Positions 1-10,668 are shown, counted from the stretch's first letter. The stretch: DNA of 64,000 nucleotides from Siphonodentalium dalli (GCA_032622095.1 CP136063.1:26350987-26414986); one strand, 5' to 3'. Made by a program: numbers and translations. Notes: a model not told the origin generated them from the letters alone.

Positions 1-340
1 TACTACCATAGTACCTGTATCACGGTACTACTATGGTAGTACTATAGTACCTGTACCACGGTACTACCATGGTAGTACCCTGGTATTACTATGGTAGTAC
101 TATAGTACTTGTACCCTGGTACTACCATGGTATTACCTAGGTACCTGTACCACAGTAGTACTATAGTACCTGTACCATGGTACTACCATGGTACTTGTAC
201 CACAGTACTCTAGTACCATAGTATATGTACTATGGTATGGCAGTACTCTAGTACATGTACCATAGTACTACTATAGTACTTTTACTATGGTACAAGTACT
301 ATGGTACTATGCCCAAAATACTATGGTACTTTTTACTATG
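1..340. repeat. GTAC-rich palindromic minisatellite
   Basis: The stretch is made of short degenerate units around GGTACTACCATGGTAGTAC, repeating GTAC, CATGG and CTATAG cores. Each core is its own reverse complement, so both strands read alike and the DNA could form many short hairpins. The repeat begins before the window. Any ORF here is a by-product. Confidence 0.85.
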
Positions 341-1690
341 GTATTACCATCATACTTTTTTATAAGGGTGGCCCAACAACAAGTACCCTGCGGCCGAAAG
401 GCAACTACACTTGAGTGCCTAATAAAAGTACAGGGTGGAATAATAGTACAGGTTGGAAATGTCGCGTAACTGAATAATAGTACAGGGCGGAATAAACGTA
501 CAGACTGGAAATATTAGTACCATACATCCCAACAAAACGCACCATCTGACTGGTTTACTGCTGCCATGTGACAGAAATAGTTTTAATGGATAGCCAGGTC
601 TGAATCTACAGTGTGCTGATCACTTTCAACAAAATAACACAATTTAAGATTGGTGAATTATTTCTTTTGGTTACGGTAATTTAATAAACGTACAGGACCA
701 AATAATGATCGTACAGGTGGGAATTTTACCGCGATTTTAATAATCGTACATGTATGTTTATTAGGCACTCAAGAGTACACTGTGCACCATGGTTAGATTT
801 CCGGTTTGTATCGTCTTTTTTCGGTTTAATGAACGTACAGTGTACACCGCGGCAACTACACCATGGCTGAACGGCAAGTACATGTACACCGCGGCCCAAC
901 TGTAGTTAGCCGATGGAGCTGATGTGTAGTTGCATTTCAGCCGCGGTGGCAACGCTAACTGCACAGCGGTTAGGTGGACACTTGTTTTGTCAAGCAGGGT
1001 ATGTATGCCATATACTAGAATATGTACATGCATAAAGTTATAAGCTCATCATTTTGATATCAGAATCATATATAAATCTTGACTTTGTGCTCTTTTAAAT
1101 TTTCATAGCCTCAAAATTAATGATTGTGCAGACCCAAATAAGCACTGTGTGTGGGGGAAATTTCCCACAAAAATAATAAAGGTGCATGCATGTTTATTTG
1201 GAGCCCAAGAGTATGGGTTACATGTATGTCGTCAAAACACTATATAACACCAGGTGCCTCGGTTGGGGGTCATTTAATGTTCAGGACGTCGGGGTTAAGT
1301 GAAGGGTAGGCCTATGTATATGTTTTTAAAAATGTGCTAATGGGTACACAGGGTTTGCTATCGGTTGCGACACAGTTACTTCAACTGTGTTCCAGAATGT
1401 ATGGGGGCAATTGGCAATTTGTTTTCAGTTCATTTTCATTGTAAATGTGAACTGTTATTCTATAGCATAAATTGCAGCCCTCTTAATTTACGTTGTTTGG
1501 CTTTGGCAATGTGCTACTGCAACCCTTTGTCTTGGCCCAGTTTGCTTCAGCATGCCTGATTACCGTAGCAAATTATGAGAACCGGTACTGAAATTGTGAC
1601 AGAAAGTCATTTGGAATGAGAATTCAAAACTTGTGGGTAAAATATGCCCCGGCTCCTAGCACAAGATTTAGCCAAAATTTTTGTTTTCAA
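341..1690. other. non-coding stretch with scattered GTACAG boxes
   Basis: I see no supportable gene. At 420-530 and 675-760 short boxes such as AATAGTACAGGGTGGAA recur every 25-30 bases, probably decayed relatives of the first minisatellite. The rest is AT-rich unique-looking DNA with only short ORFs lacking splice context. Confidence 0.5.
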
Positions 1691-1694
1691 TTTT

Positions 1695-2315
1695 CTGGTA
1701 AAAATACCTGTACATGGCTGCTAACAGCAACAGGCAACATCTCTCATCCGATCGTCACCAAACATAATATGGATTCACCATAGTGACATCTAAATGAGAG
1801 ATTACCCCATCGAAATTCTGGTAAAAAAAACATGGCTGCCAACGGCCATCTTGTTTTTACTCTTTGTTTGACTAAATCCTTTAGCACACCCTACATGTAA
1901 CATCTCTCATCTGATCGTCACCAAACTTCATACCGGTATGGATCTTCAGGGTCACATCTTGATGGCAGCTATCCCATTTTTTCCGAATTTTGTTTAAAAA
2001 ACATGGCTACCAGCAGCCATACTGGATTTCAAATTTGAATCAATCGGCACACCATGAAGCTCACAATTATTAGTGAAATGTTTTGAAAATTTAAGGGTAC
2101 ATTACTACATGTATGTTTCATTGGGATCACCTCTAGATGGGAACGATTGAATTTGAAATTTTTTCGATGAAATACATGGCCACTAGCAGGTATCTTGTGT
2201 TTTACTCTTTGCATCACTAAATTCTTTGGCACACCCTACAGGCCACAACCCTTCATCGAACTTAATATGGATCCTTGAGGTGACCTCTAGATAGGAATTA
2301 CCATTTTAGATTTCA
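1695..2315 (+). repeat. ~150-bp CATGGC..GCCAT monomers, degenerate tandem array
   Basis: Three to four diverged monomers each carry a CATGGCTGCCAACGGCCAT-like imperfect palindrome, then TTTTACTCTTTG, ACTAAATCCTTTAGCACACC, GATCGTCACCAAAC and a GGATC..GGTGACCTCTAGATG block. The same monomer builds the arrays at 38.5-39.9 kb and 49.2-50.8 kb and occurs near 41.0 and 61.7-62.1 kb. The copies here are among the most diverged. Confidence 0.75.
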
Positions 2316-2476
2316 TTGTTGGCATACAAACATCCCCGTGGTTGTGGGGTTCCACTATAATCAAAGTAATTGACCATTGTATTGCTGGTAGTATACAGTA
2401 TCCACAGTGGTATCAAGATGGTCACTGCAGTGGAGTTACGGTACCGTTTGGTCAGGGACGTGGCCAGAGGGTCTCC

Positions 2477-2604
2477 ATTGTTGGGGGGGCGGTGGGTGTC
2501 CACTTCGGGAAATTTCAACATTGCACCCCCTCCCCCTTGAATCTGACCAAAAACACAATTTTGCATAATTCCATTCGCACCTTGCACCCCCCCCCCCCCC
2601 CCCC
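2477..2604. repeat. G/C homopolymer-tract element
   Basis: A G-rich stretch (GGGGGGGCGGTGGG) is followed by C-rich runs and ends in 18 consecutive C at 2587-2604. It resembles the G-tract elements at 19563 and 61365 in pairing homopolymer tracts with A/T-rich spacer. The ORFs on both strands here encode poly-Pro or poly-Gly and are not genes. Confidence 0.5.
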
Positions 2605-2863
2605 TTGCCCCTCAATGGCAATGCTCAGGCCTAATAACCTAGATATATTCATAAACCATGGTTCTGTTTACCGGTACCCGGTATACATCAGAAGATTGTT
2701 TGCAAGATTGTCGGGATAACTTGGTTACTAGTACTGGGTACAACTTGGGCATGTGAAAGCGAGTCATCACAGCAGAAAACCTGGAACATAACACGATTCG
2801 TTCTGTGTCCAGTAAATATTTAGTAACACATGTTTCCTATAAGAGATCTGAATACCAACTAAC

Positions 2864-3351
2864 TTAAAGGTACTCAATCCGAACAGAGGGTCCCCATCTC
2901 AACAGATTCCAACAACAACAATCCGATCAGATGGTCCTATATTACTATTTCTTTGGCTTTGGGGGTACAAAATATTTGATTCGAGTCGAGGAACCCATCA
3001 AACAAAGCTCAGAGTTATTAAATATTGATTTTTGAAATTTGTTATTTACTCGAGATGAGTACTAATAATTGCCTTAAACTGCCGTAATCTGCTCTGGATG
3101 TGTACTCCAAAATCTATTCAAACAGACAAGGTTGGATAACTCTAAAATCTAGTGGTAATAACAACGCAATTTTGACTGAGTTCTGGGCCAGATAATATTC
3201 CCGATAATGAAAAATAATAGATTTCTAAAATCGATATCTAACAAATCTGAGCTTTGATGGGTGACTTCCTCGACTCGAATCAAATATTTTTGACCCCCGA
3301 AGCCATTGAAATAGTAATTGAGAGGAGTTTTGTCGGATTGAGTACCTTTAA
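2864..3351. mobile_element. TTAA-flanked MITE, copy 1 (Kolobok/T2- or piggyBac-like)
   Basis: The element starts TTAAAGGTACTCAATCCGA and ends with the near-exact reverse complement TCGGATTGAGTACCTTTAA. TTAA at each end is the probable target duplication (2864-2867, 3348-3351). The arms stay complementary well inward (CGAGTCGAGGAACCCATCA against its inverse near 3270) and there is no transposase ORF, so it is non-autonomous. TTAA targets are used by piggyBac and Kolobok; a TTAAAGG terminus is what I recall for T2-type Kolobok MITEs. Two other copies lie at 30399-30807 and 62184-62599. Confidence 0.85.
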
Positions 3352-3479
3352 TGTTACCAGTCAATGTGATTATGTCCCAAACCATGTGAACTCAGGATTA
3401 GATGCATGGCCAAGTTTGTGCCACACTCAGGAAGATTATAATCCCCACTCTATGCTAAACCAGGTCATACATGTGTATT

Positions 3480-4020
3480 ATACCAGCGCCGAAGCCGACC
3501 CACCCAAACTCAGTTGCGGTAGTTTATGACAAAAAATTTGCTTTAGTATATCTGGGATAAATCGCAACCATCTTTCATACGGTACTTTGCGATAATTACT
3601 TTGCGATATTATCTTTGACTGATAAATCACAAACAAATTTGCGACACTTACCTTTGCCATTGCAAAGGTATGTTAATTTGTTTGCAAAGTAATTAACAGT
3701 TTTTATCGCAAAGATGATTGCTATTCTGTTATATAAAATTGCGAAGTATTTTACGATCTATCGTAAAGATGTTTGCAATTTATCGCAAAGTTTTGCGATT
3801 TATCAACATGTATTTTTAAATAGATATTTGGAAAGTGACAGGAGGGTTTTCAAAACTTGAACCCAAATTTGTTTGTGATTTATCATCAGTCAAAGATATC
3901 GCAAAGTAATTATCGCAAAGTATGAAAGATGGTTGCGAATTATCCCAGATATACTAAAGCAAATTTTTTGTCACAAACTGCCGCAACTGAGTTTGGGTGG
4001 GTCGGCTTCGGTGCTGGTAT
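3480..4020. mobile_element. 541-bp MITE with long terminal inverted repeats
   Basis: The left end ATACCAGCGCCGAAGCCGAC is matched by the inverse GTCGGCTTCGGTGCTGGTAT on the right, and complementarity runs for well over 100 bp on each side. A TA target duplication is possible but cannot be separated from the symmetric ends, so Tc1/mariner affiliation is only a suggestion. The interior is packed with ATCGCAAAG-type words in both orientations. There is no coding capacity. Confidence 0.85.
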
Positions 4021-4476
4021 TCCAGTCCCTATGTTGTTAGTTTGATTTAAAATGTGGGAAAGTCGAAAAATTATTAAAACAAAAAAACAGCGGTGTTTGA
4101 ACAGGATGTCAATACATTAGCTGACAGTGACACTCGAAAATCTTGGCGCAAATGCTGAGCTGCTTTTTTGTCCATAGTAGTTAGTACCGTGTATAATATT
4201 GTTACTTCATTTTCAGGATTTCCAAATTAAACCAATGGAACTTTCACTTTGGGAGCGCTTTGTTGGGTTTGAGTTTCTGGGTCAATAACAATGGCTGCAT
4301 AATTAAGGAGACACACGTCTATGTATTTCATGTTTAAATAGTAGTTGTATCAATGTATACTATATGTACATTGTTGTTTATTATTGGGGGGGGGGGTGGT
4401 GTCTGGGTTGGTCAACAAATTGTTGTTGATGTGCATGTTTCGTCTATTGCTCATGATGTGTCTTCTTCAATCCCAG
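4021..4476. other. spacer with an 11-G tract
   Basis: Mostly unique AT-rich sequence with a G tract near 4386. It ends in a pyrimidine-rich run TCTTCTTCAATCCCAG that looks like a 3' splice acceptor for the open frame that follows. Confidence 0.4.
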
Positions 4477-4990
4477 TTCAAATGTTCCGGAATTTGCACC
4501 AGGTCCCGTTACTTCATCTCCGAAAGGGGAACTTTCTAGTCAGCCACCAGTCACTGACCAGTGTAGTGACAACGACATAATATCCGAAGACAATGTTCCT
4601 TTAGTAGACAGTGGTATGTTGGTACATACTGGTAAGTTCTTGAGCGTGGCTCAAATCATAGATTTCCTATCTTCCACGGAAGAACTTTTATCCAATATTC
4701 CGATTGGAAAGAAGGAGAATGTTGCTTTTAAGGTAGATAATTCTGACAATGTAGATAGGACTATTCGTGGATTGAAAAGTTCGTGGTAGGATGACTGTGG
4801 TGCCTGGGAGTCGAAATCTTCGAGTCAGACCTCTTTCTTCATTCGTGAAAGCATGACAGAAGTTGTTAGAAATGGCGGCAAGTTTTGTTTGAAGCGACGA
4901 AAGGATAAAAAGACTGTACAATGTTCTCGAACCGCAACCAAACACAGACGATTTAGTGATTCTTCATCGGCGATATTCAAAACTAGTTAA
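4477..4990 (+). pseudogene. exon-like coding remnant with one in-frame stop
   Basis: One frame runs 4478-4990, interrupted only by TAG at 4787-4789. The first part encodes about 103 residues with a Ser/Pro/Asp-rich start and a segment FLSVAQIIDFLSSTEELL. After the stop the same frame continues for about 65 residues, beginning DDCGAWESKSSSQTSFF, then basic RRKDKK, ending at TAA. An acceptor-like TCTTCTTCAATCCCAG lies just before 4477 and would give a phase-2 start. Codon use and composition look coding, so I read it as a gene or transposon-borne gene disabled by one nonsense change. I do not recognise the family firmly. It could also be two exons, since GTGGTAGGATG at the stop could be a weak donor. 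Confidence 0.45.
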
Positions 4991-5055
4991 CAATCGTGCA
5001 TATCAATGACGGATTTCATGGTTGACTGTGGACGTCAGTAACGTTGTTTGTATAG

Positions 5056-5410
5056 AGTATATCGGCACCTACCCGGGACATGCTCCACATCGCAATAGCG
5101 GCACCAACACCAACGCCTACATCAGAACTCCTGACCAAACCGCTGACGCTATATCAAGTAGAAGTTGAAAACCCAACAACCACTGAAGACCTACAGAGAG
5201 CTTATTAATTCTGCAGAAGACATATTCGCCGCTCAAAAAAACCTGAAGCAAGTTCAGCAACTACCGGGATTGGCGATGGACTTATCGAATTGGTCAGTTT
5301 ACATATGTATATTTATAAAACTGTGCTCTATTTTTCTTTTGTTACTATTCTACTATTCTCATGTTACTTGTTCGCATTTACCAATAAAAACATCTAAAAA
5401 AATCAAACCT
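5056..5410 (+). pseudogene. possible coding remnant in two frames
   Basis: One frame (5056-5208) encodes a Pro/Thr-rich peptide ending in LQRAY. A second overlapping frame (5165-5410) encodes a hydrophilic stretch with RELINSAEDIFAAQKNLKQ, then a hydrophobic segment. Both look more protein-like than the surroundings, suggesting a frameshifted terminal exon. AATAAA at 5383-5388 could be its poly(A) signal. It may belong with the remnant at 4477-4990. Evidence is compositional only. Confidence 0.25.
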
Positions 5411-5597
5411 TAATTTTATCATTCAATGATTCAGTCCCACGTGCAATTCAGTCCAATTCCCTTCAATAATGTATCAGTATTACGATCAAATTAAAGCCCT
5501 TTGATTAAAGCCCTTTGTAATCAGCACCTCCACTGATTAAACACATCGTTGTGTAAACACGCATGGCTAATTCGCCGTAAATCCACCCTAGGTGTGA

Positions 5598-5670
5598 GGG
5601 ACTTGCTGCATTTACCAGGGACTTGCTGCATTTACCGGGGACTTGCTGCATATCCAGGGACTTGCTGCGT
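5598..5670 (+). repeat. four-unit 20-bp tandem repeat
   Basis: GGGACTTGCTGCATTTACC occurs four times head to tail with small changes, starting near 5598, 5618, 5638 and 5657. It has no spacers and is an ordinary minisatellite. Confidence 0.8.
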
Positions 5671-5679
5671 ATAGTAGAA

Positions 5680-6230
5680 CCGGGAAACTCTTCCCAGGTA
5701 TGTTTAGCATTTTTTCGGGTTATTTGCCTCAAAAATTGGGAGTTTATCTAATTTCACAGCCGCAATTTCTTAAAATTAGCTAAAACTAAAGAAAAATGAA
5801 GGAATCTCTTGTTGCTTTATCAATGTCTTCTCTAGATTTGCACAAACAAAAATCAATTCCTTATGCATCTATGATTGAGAAGACATTACATGGGCAGACA
5901 ATTTGCCTGTGGTCGAGAACCGACGTGATGAAATAGGATATTTGACTGAGGTCATACAACTCAATAAATATAAATCCATATTTCCTTCATTTCGCAATTC
6001 CCATAACATACAATATCTCAGAAACATGTGTAACAATTATGCCTTGTGCCAATTGTATTGTAAATCAGTGAAGGCTCTTTAAACATGGGTTGTCGCATTA
6101 AATCGGAAAGGTAATTGTCTCTTTAAATATTCGAGCAAGAATTGACTGGAAATCTTTAATTTGTCGCATCAAAGTGGTCAGACGAGATCAATCGTTAATT
6201 CACGGGTGAATGCACGCTCAGTTGAACGAT
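5680..6230. other. unannotated AT-rich spacer
   Basis: I see no gene, repeat or structured element up to the target duplication of the transposon that starts at 6236. Confidence 0.4.
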
Positions 6231-6235
6231 AGCTT

Positions 6236-6296
6236 CACTGGGGGGTAAGCTGCTCCATGGGAAGCGGTTCGCTTGTGATAAAAGCTCCAGTGCGCA
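6236..6296 (+). repeat. left terminal inverted repeat of transposon copy 1
   Basis: Pairs with 8925-8984. It contains CATGGGAAGCGGTTCGCTTG and ends in the subterminal motif GCTCCAGTGCGC. The AGCTT target copy is immediately to its left. Confidence 0.9.
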
Positions 6297-7187
6297 GTTT
6301 ACAATGCGACGGTGCGTCTGTGATTATTTTGTGAAAAAGGGAACTGAAGTATTCAAAATGGTACGTATTATCTTTATAAACAGCATTATTCTATGGAACG
6401 TCGGTCACAAATGACCAACATGCTTCAACTGTGATTTACATATCGCATTTATTCGAACACATTTCCATACCACGCAAAAGCAGCTGATTTATCACTTCAA
6501 AACCTGATTGTGTAACGAGAAAATTCTTAATAACATGATATTTTGTGTATGAAAATGAAATAATCTGAATAATGTCCCGTATCAATTGCTATAACAAACA
6601 TCTCCGCCGTGCGACTGTTGTTGGCTTTGGTGTCTCAAACAATTAAATACTGAGAAAAATGCATTTTTACACCACCACGTGGACGCTCCAGTTCGTATTT
6701 CCATAAGCGCCAGCGCGTAGACCGCCTGGATTGGTGGGCTCCAGTGCGCATTTTAAAAGAGATTTAGGGATTTGCAGAGGTGAAAACGATCGAAACAAGT
6801 TCGTATTTATTATTTCAATCACATTGGCATTATTGGAGCCTAAAACATGACACTTATCGTGTGGTGTTTCCGTGAATTATCAGTACTTATATACCAATAG
6901 TTTATAATATTATATACTCCAATCGATATGTATTTGAATGTACATGCAGTCCTGTGTGATTCACATGTATTTGTACGGATATAATTAAAACTGTTCGTTT
7001 GTTGTCAGCCTAATTGATTTCGAATACATAGTGGGTTGATCATGTATGCATATTACGATGTGAGAGATTGACCATTACATGCATGTATTCGAATAATTAA
7101 TCTTGCAAAATAATAGTCGATATGTGGCTTGTGTAAGCCATAACACAATATGGATGTGCCATTATATATAAATGGCACGAAAACGGC

Positions 7188-7546
7188 ATGCATGACCTAT
7201 TAAAGGCAGACAACCTGATCAAGTGGCCCTCGTATAATCAGATTTCAACAACAACAAAAACATTTCTCAAAAGACGCTTTAGTTATTATAATCAACTAAT
7301 TGCAAAAAATAATGCCAAATACATGCAATTATGGATGCATTTTATAACTTTTCAGAAACAACAAGGTGTTATCACTGCCGAGAAAAACAAGAAAATGGCC
7401 GCGGTGCAATTCGGCACACCATGCAAGCGCACCCATGGCATCTGAAGAACTTGGCGGTGCTGGTGTTAGAAAATGGCAGGGAAACCACGGGGATCATTGA
7501 ATCCTCCATTGATATAAGCGACCCTTCCATACCCGCATACATCTGA
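7188..7546 (+). CDS. short ORF pair inside transposon copy 1, unknown protein
   Basis: An ATG at 7188 opens an 85-codon frame to 7445, starting MHDLLKADNLIKWPSYNQ, rich in Lys, Tyr and Gln. A second frame opens at ATG 7331 and runs to 7546. It holds C-x2-C-x12-H-x4-H (CYHCREKQENGRG..RHTMQAH), the spacing of a C2H2 zinc finger but without its usual hydrophobic core, and ends LENGRETTGIIESS..DPSIPAY. Copy 2 of the transposon keeps both frames, and its two deletions (5 and 1 nt) in the second frame sum to six so that frame is preserved. A TATA-like run ATATATATAAATGG precedes 7188. I do not recognise the protein; it could be an element-encoded DNA-binding protein or a captured fragment. Confidence 0.4.
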
Positions 7547-7792
7547 AATGACAATAACGAAATAATAATTAATTAACGCAAGATAATCAGGTATAATTAT
7601 GGGTGGAGTGTCTTCATTGCGGGTGGGGCAACTCAATTTGCAATGCAGGGGTCCAGGAATTTTTTGTTTTAATTTATCATATTATTTTCTCAAAATACTA
7701 TAATAAATTAAAATCATATATATTCCCGGACCCCTGTGATTTGCACTCCACCCGGAGTTGAAAGACATTCATATTTACAACATATATTTCAG

Positions 7793-7853
7793 ATACTTTC
7801 AAATATATGGGGGTATATCGTTGGAGTTCCAACCAGTTACAGACCTGTTTCAG
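7793..7853 (+). CDS. possible 61-nt internal exon in transposon copy 1
   Basis: An acceptor CAACATATATTTCAG ends at 7792 and a donor CAG|GTAACAG follows 7853. The frame between reads YFQIYGGISLEFQPVTDLFQ with no stop. Copy 2 has the same sequence but its acceptor is CGG instead of CAG, so splicing could survive only in copy 1. Function unknown. Confidence 0.25.
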
Positions 7854-8924
7854 GTAACAGTCAGAATATTCAAGCTCAAGAATGTGCAAAAGGAAAGTCT
7901 TTAAGTTGAGAAAAAATGTGCTCCAAAGTGGGGGATACAGTTGGAAATTTGAAGTTTGACACCCACCCAAACCAAGACCCTATAGTCACGTCCCTGACAC
8001 TCCCAATCCTGCATCAAGGTGTGATGAATACAGTGTTTGCTTTTACTGAAGCAGCACATCGATACGAGTTCAACGTATTCCCAACTAAAATAAATGTCTA
8101 ATAATCATCATTACATTCGTACTAACGAAGCCATATCACCACTATATATATGGTGTTATGGTTCTGTGAAGAATGCACTGCAAATGATATGAATATGATT
8201 ATTATATTATAGTAATTATAATTATTATATATACTAATGTCTAATTATCGTAATTACATTCGTATCATTTGTATTACGAAATTCTTAATTGTCATAATTA
8301 CATTCGTATTCGGATATTTATAATATAAATGATATATAATATTAATTACAACATAAAACACAAGCTAATTGAAGAAAATGACTCTGAGGAAAGCGCACAC
8401 CACCTTCTGTAGTTTTCGGTTGTCAGAATGTTGATTATCCTGCCAAAAATAAGTCAATTACGATTCCATGACACCTACGCACTGGCGCTTTATTTCATCA
8501 CAAGCGCACACGATGTGTAACCTGTTATCGCAATGGCACTGGGGCTTTTTGTCATGATTTGAAAGCTTTCTGGCATTGTTGTAAATGAGCAGAATACATC
8601 GACACTGATTGGGGATTAGTAGATGACGTATTAGCTTTATTGTTCAATATTGCCCACGCTCAAATAAGCTTTTAAATACGCTCTATTCACCCGGTTACTT
8701 TCGCTATTGTCCCATAGTAAATGCATAGGGACTGTTTTTCAACAATGTTAAACGGGTATTGTGAGCAAATATGTGACAAAAAGGCTCTGGTTTTGTTATA
8801 GATGTTATCGCAGAAGGGAGCAGCAGTGGAAATTCTGTTCTATTCCTTACCTTCAATCTGTGTTCTTTGAATGTTGTAAATAAAATAACTTCTTCTGACC
8901 GGATGTGCACTGGAGCTTCTCACA

Positions 8925-8984
8925 TGCGCACTGGAGCTTTTATCACAAGCGAACCGCTTCCCACGGAGCAGCTTACCCCCAGTG
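8925..8984 (-). repeat. right terminal inverted repeat of transposon copy 1
   Basis: Inverse of 6236-6296. AGCTT follows immediately at 8985-8989. Copy 2 lacks this end. Confidence 0.9.
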
Positions 8985-9024
8985 AGCTTGTGAAGCGTCG
9001 TTCACTCACGGTGATTGACAACAG

Positions 9025-9137
9025 GAATCTCGGGTGAACCCCTGTAATTTACGATTGGCTCGCGAGGTCATTGAAGCGCTATATAGGAAAAATATTTCTA
9101 GTGAATCGGCAGTTGACTTGAATGCCCAAAGACTAAG
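9025..9137 (+). CDS. possible exon next to transposon copy 1
   Basis: An open frame begins after an AG (GACAACAG|GAATC) and reads through NLRLAREVIEALYRKNISS and LNAQRLR to a good donor CTAAG|GTATGTG at 9137/9138. Residue use is protein-like and helical. It starts only 35 bases beyond the transposon's right target copy, so the element may sit in or beside a gene. The acceptor has little pyrimidine tract and no matching exon was found on either side. Product unknown. Confidence 0.25.
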
Positions 9138-9937
9138 GTATGTGTTGCTAAAATTTCTTCTTAGGGGGGGTGGGGGTGGCAATTATTTCGTGAGTTTCGG
9201 GGAGATGACAATATTTTTATTTAATTTTCCATGGTCGACCAAGTTAATTTTCCAAGCTAATTTGTCTTGTCCGAATGTATTCGGGCTTGAAATACTTCCT
9301 TGCGTTAATTGATATTCATAACCATTACAAACGCGATAATATTACGCTATATTAATGGTGTACCCTAGCCACCGATGTATATCTGGCATAAACTTCTATA
9401 TCGGACGTTGTTAAGTGTAAAACGTGCGTCAATGGGGAACGGAATACCGTCGCGACACTGGGCCATGGTATGACTGTAATGTTGGACTAACTTAGGGCAT
9501 CGATGTCCAATTGTCAATTTATCTTACTTGCGCATACCGTCAAACAAAGGTTGAGACCATATAGATAAATCTGTTCAATCGAGAATTTAGACTCATCACA
9601 GAATTCCTCGAAAACATTGTCATTAAACCATATGTAAATTTACTGTACTCATCGTCGTTGGCGGCAAAATTACCCTCTTCCTGCACCAGCACCACTATCA
9701 TCTCTTAAGGTCGTTATTATTGCATGCCAGCCTTCTTTAGTTTGTTATTTTATTTAGTTTATACAAAATCTGATAGAATAGACAACTACGATGAGTACAA
9801 GGGGGGGGGGGTGGGAAAATTTAATTTTATAGACTGGTCTGCTTTGTCACCCCTTTTTGACATTTGTTATTAGGAGTTATATATTACTCAAACGGAAGGA
9901 TGCGATGAATCTATATATCAAATAATTGTTGATGGTG
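9138..9937. other. non-coding stretch with G tracts
   Basis: G-rich runs at 9163-9178 and near 9801. Otherwise AT-rich DNA in which I see no gene. Confidence 0.4.
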
Positions 9938-10444
9938 GTTTCTAATTTTTCTCAAATAGAATTACCCCCCATTTCTGTTTACATTATCGTTGGGAAATTT
10001 CGCGCTACGCCGAAATAACATATACCGGAAGTAACGAAAATCGTGTGTGATACGAACCACGTACATTTGTAAAAATGTCATTTCTATTCTGGTATGGTAT
10101 TTGGGTAAATGCGGCCCCAAAAATTTAGCCAAGATAAAAGCGAGCAGTTGTGGAATTATGATAAATTTTATGTCAAATAAACTTGTATGATGTTTCTAAT
10201 TTTTCTCAAATAGAATTGCCCCCCATTTCTGTTTACATTATCGTTGGGAAATTTCGCGCTACGCCGAAATAACATATACCAGAAGTAACGAAAATCGTGT
10301 GTGTTACGAACCACGTACATTTGTAAAAAATGCCATTTCTATTCTGGTATGGTATTTGGGTAAATGCGGCCCCAAAATTTAGCCATGATAAAAGCGAGCA
10401 GTGTGAAATAATGATAAATTTTATGTCAAATAAACTTGTATGAT
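9938..10444 (+). repeat. tandem duplication, two ~254-bp units
   Basis: Unit 1 starts GTTTCTAATTTTTCTCAAAT at 9938 and unit 2 repeats it at 10192. Both include TTTCGCGCTACGCCGAAAT and end in AAACTTGTATGATG. Differences are few, so the duplication is recent. Confidence 0.9.
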
Positions 10445-10668
10445 GTCTCTTATTAGCTCAATTAGATATCTGGCTCTGTTGTTTCCATGTAAAGGAAAGG
10501 TGCAATCGTTGAAAGGTGCATCGTTTTTTTTCCCTCGGGTGGGTAATTTCCTACAACTTCGTAAGCTTTGATAATCCCTTTACTCTCGAATCTGTCAGTA
10601 CATGACCAACTCCTGGAATTTTGCTTGCTGATTTATTCCCGACGGGTTCATCATAGATTTATGGGTCT

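Larger units (their letters stand above)
6236..8984. mobile_element. complete DNA transposon, copy 1 (CACTG ends, 5-bp TSD)
   Basis: The left end CACTGGGGGGTAAGCTGCTC (6236-6296) and the right end (8925-8984) are inverse copies over about 60 bp with very few mismatches. AGCTT lies exactly outside both ends (6231-6235, 8985-8989), a 5-bp target duplication. Subterminal copies of GCGCACTGGAGC or its inverse occur at 6284, 6738, 8905 and 8926, with variants near 6690, 8479 and 8530, as expected for transposase-binding sites. CAC ends with 5-bp duplications are shared by Transib and RAG-type transposons; CACTA elements also start CACT but usually duplicate 2-4 bp. I see no RAG1- or Transib-like catalytic ORF, so it is either non-autonomous or carries an unfamiliar gene. 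Confidence 0.9.

Noticed and set aside
2306-2719. ORFs with poly-Pro or poly-Gly runs
   Set aside because: They cross homopolymer tracts of C and G and have no other support.
5598-5670. Regularly spaced 20-bp repeats that could suggest a CRISPR array
   Set aside because: The units abut with no unique spacers, and the setting is eukaryotic. It is a minisatellite.
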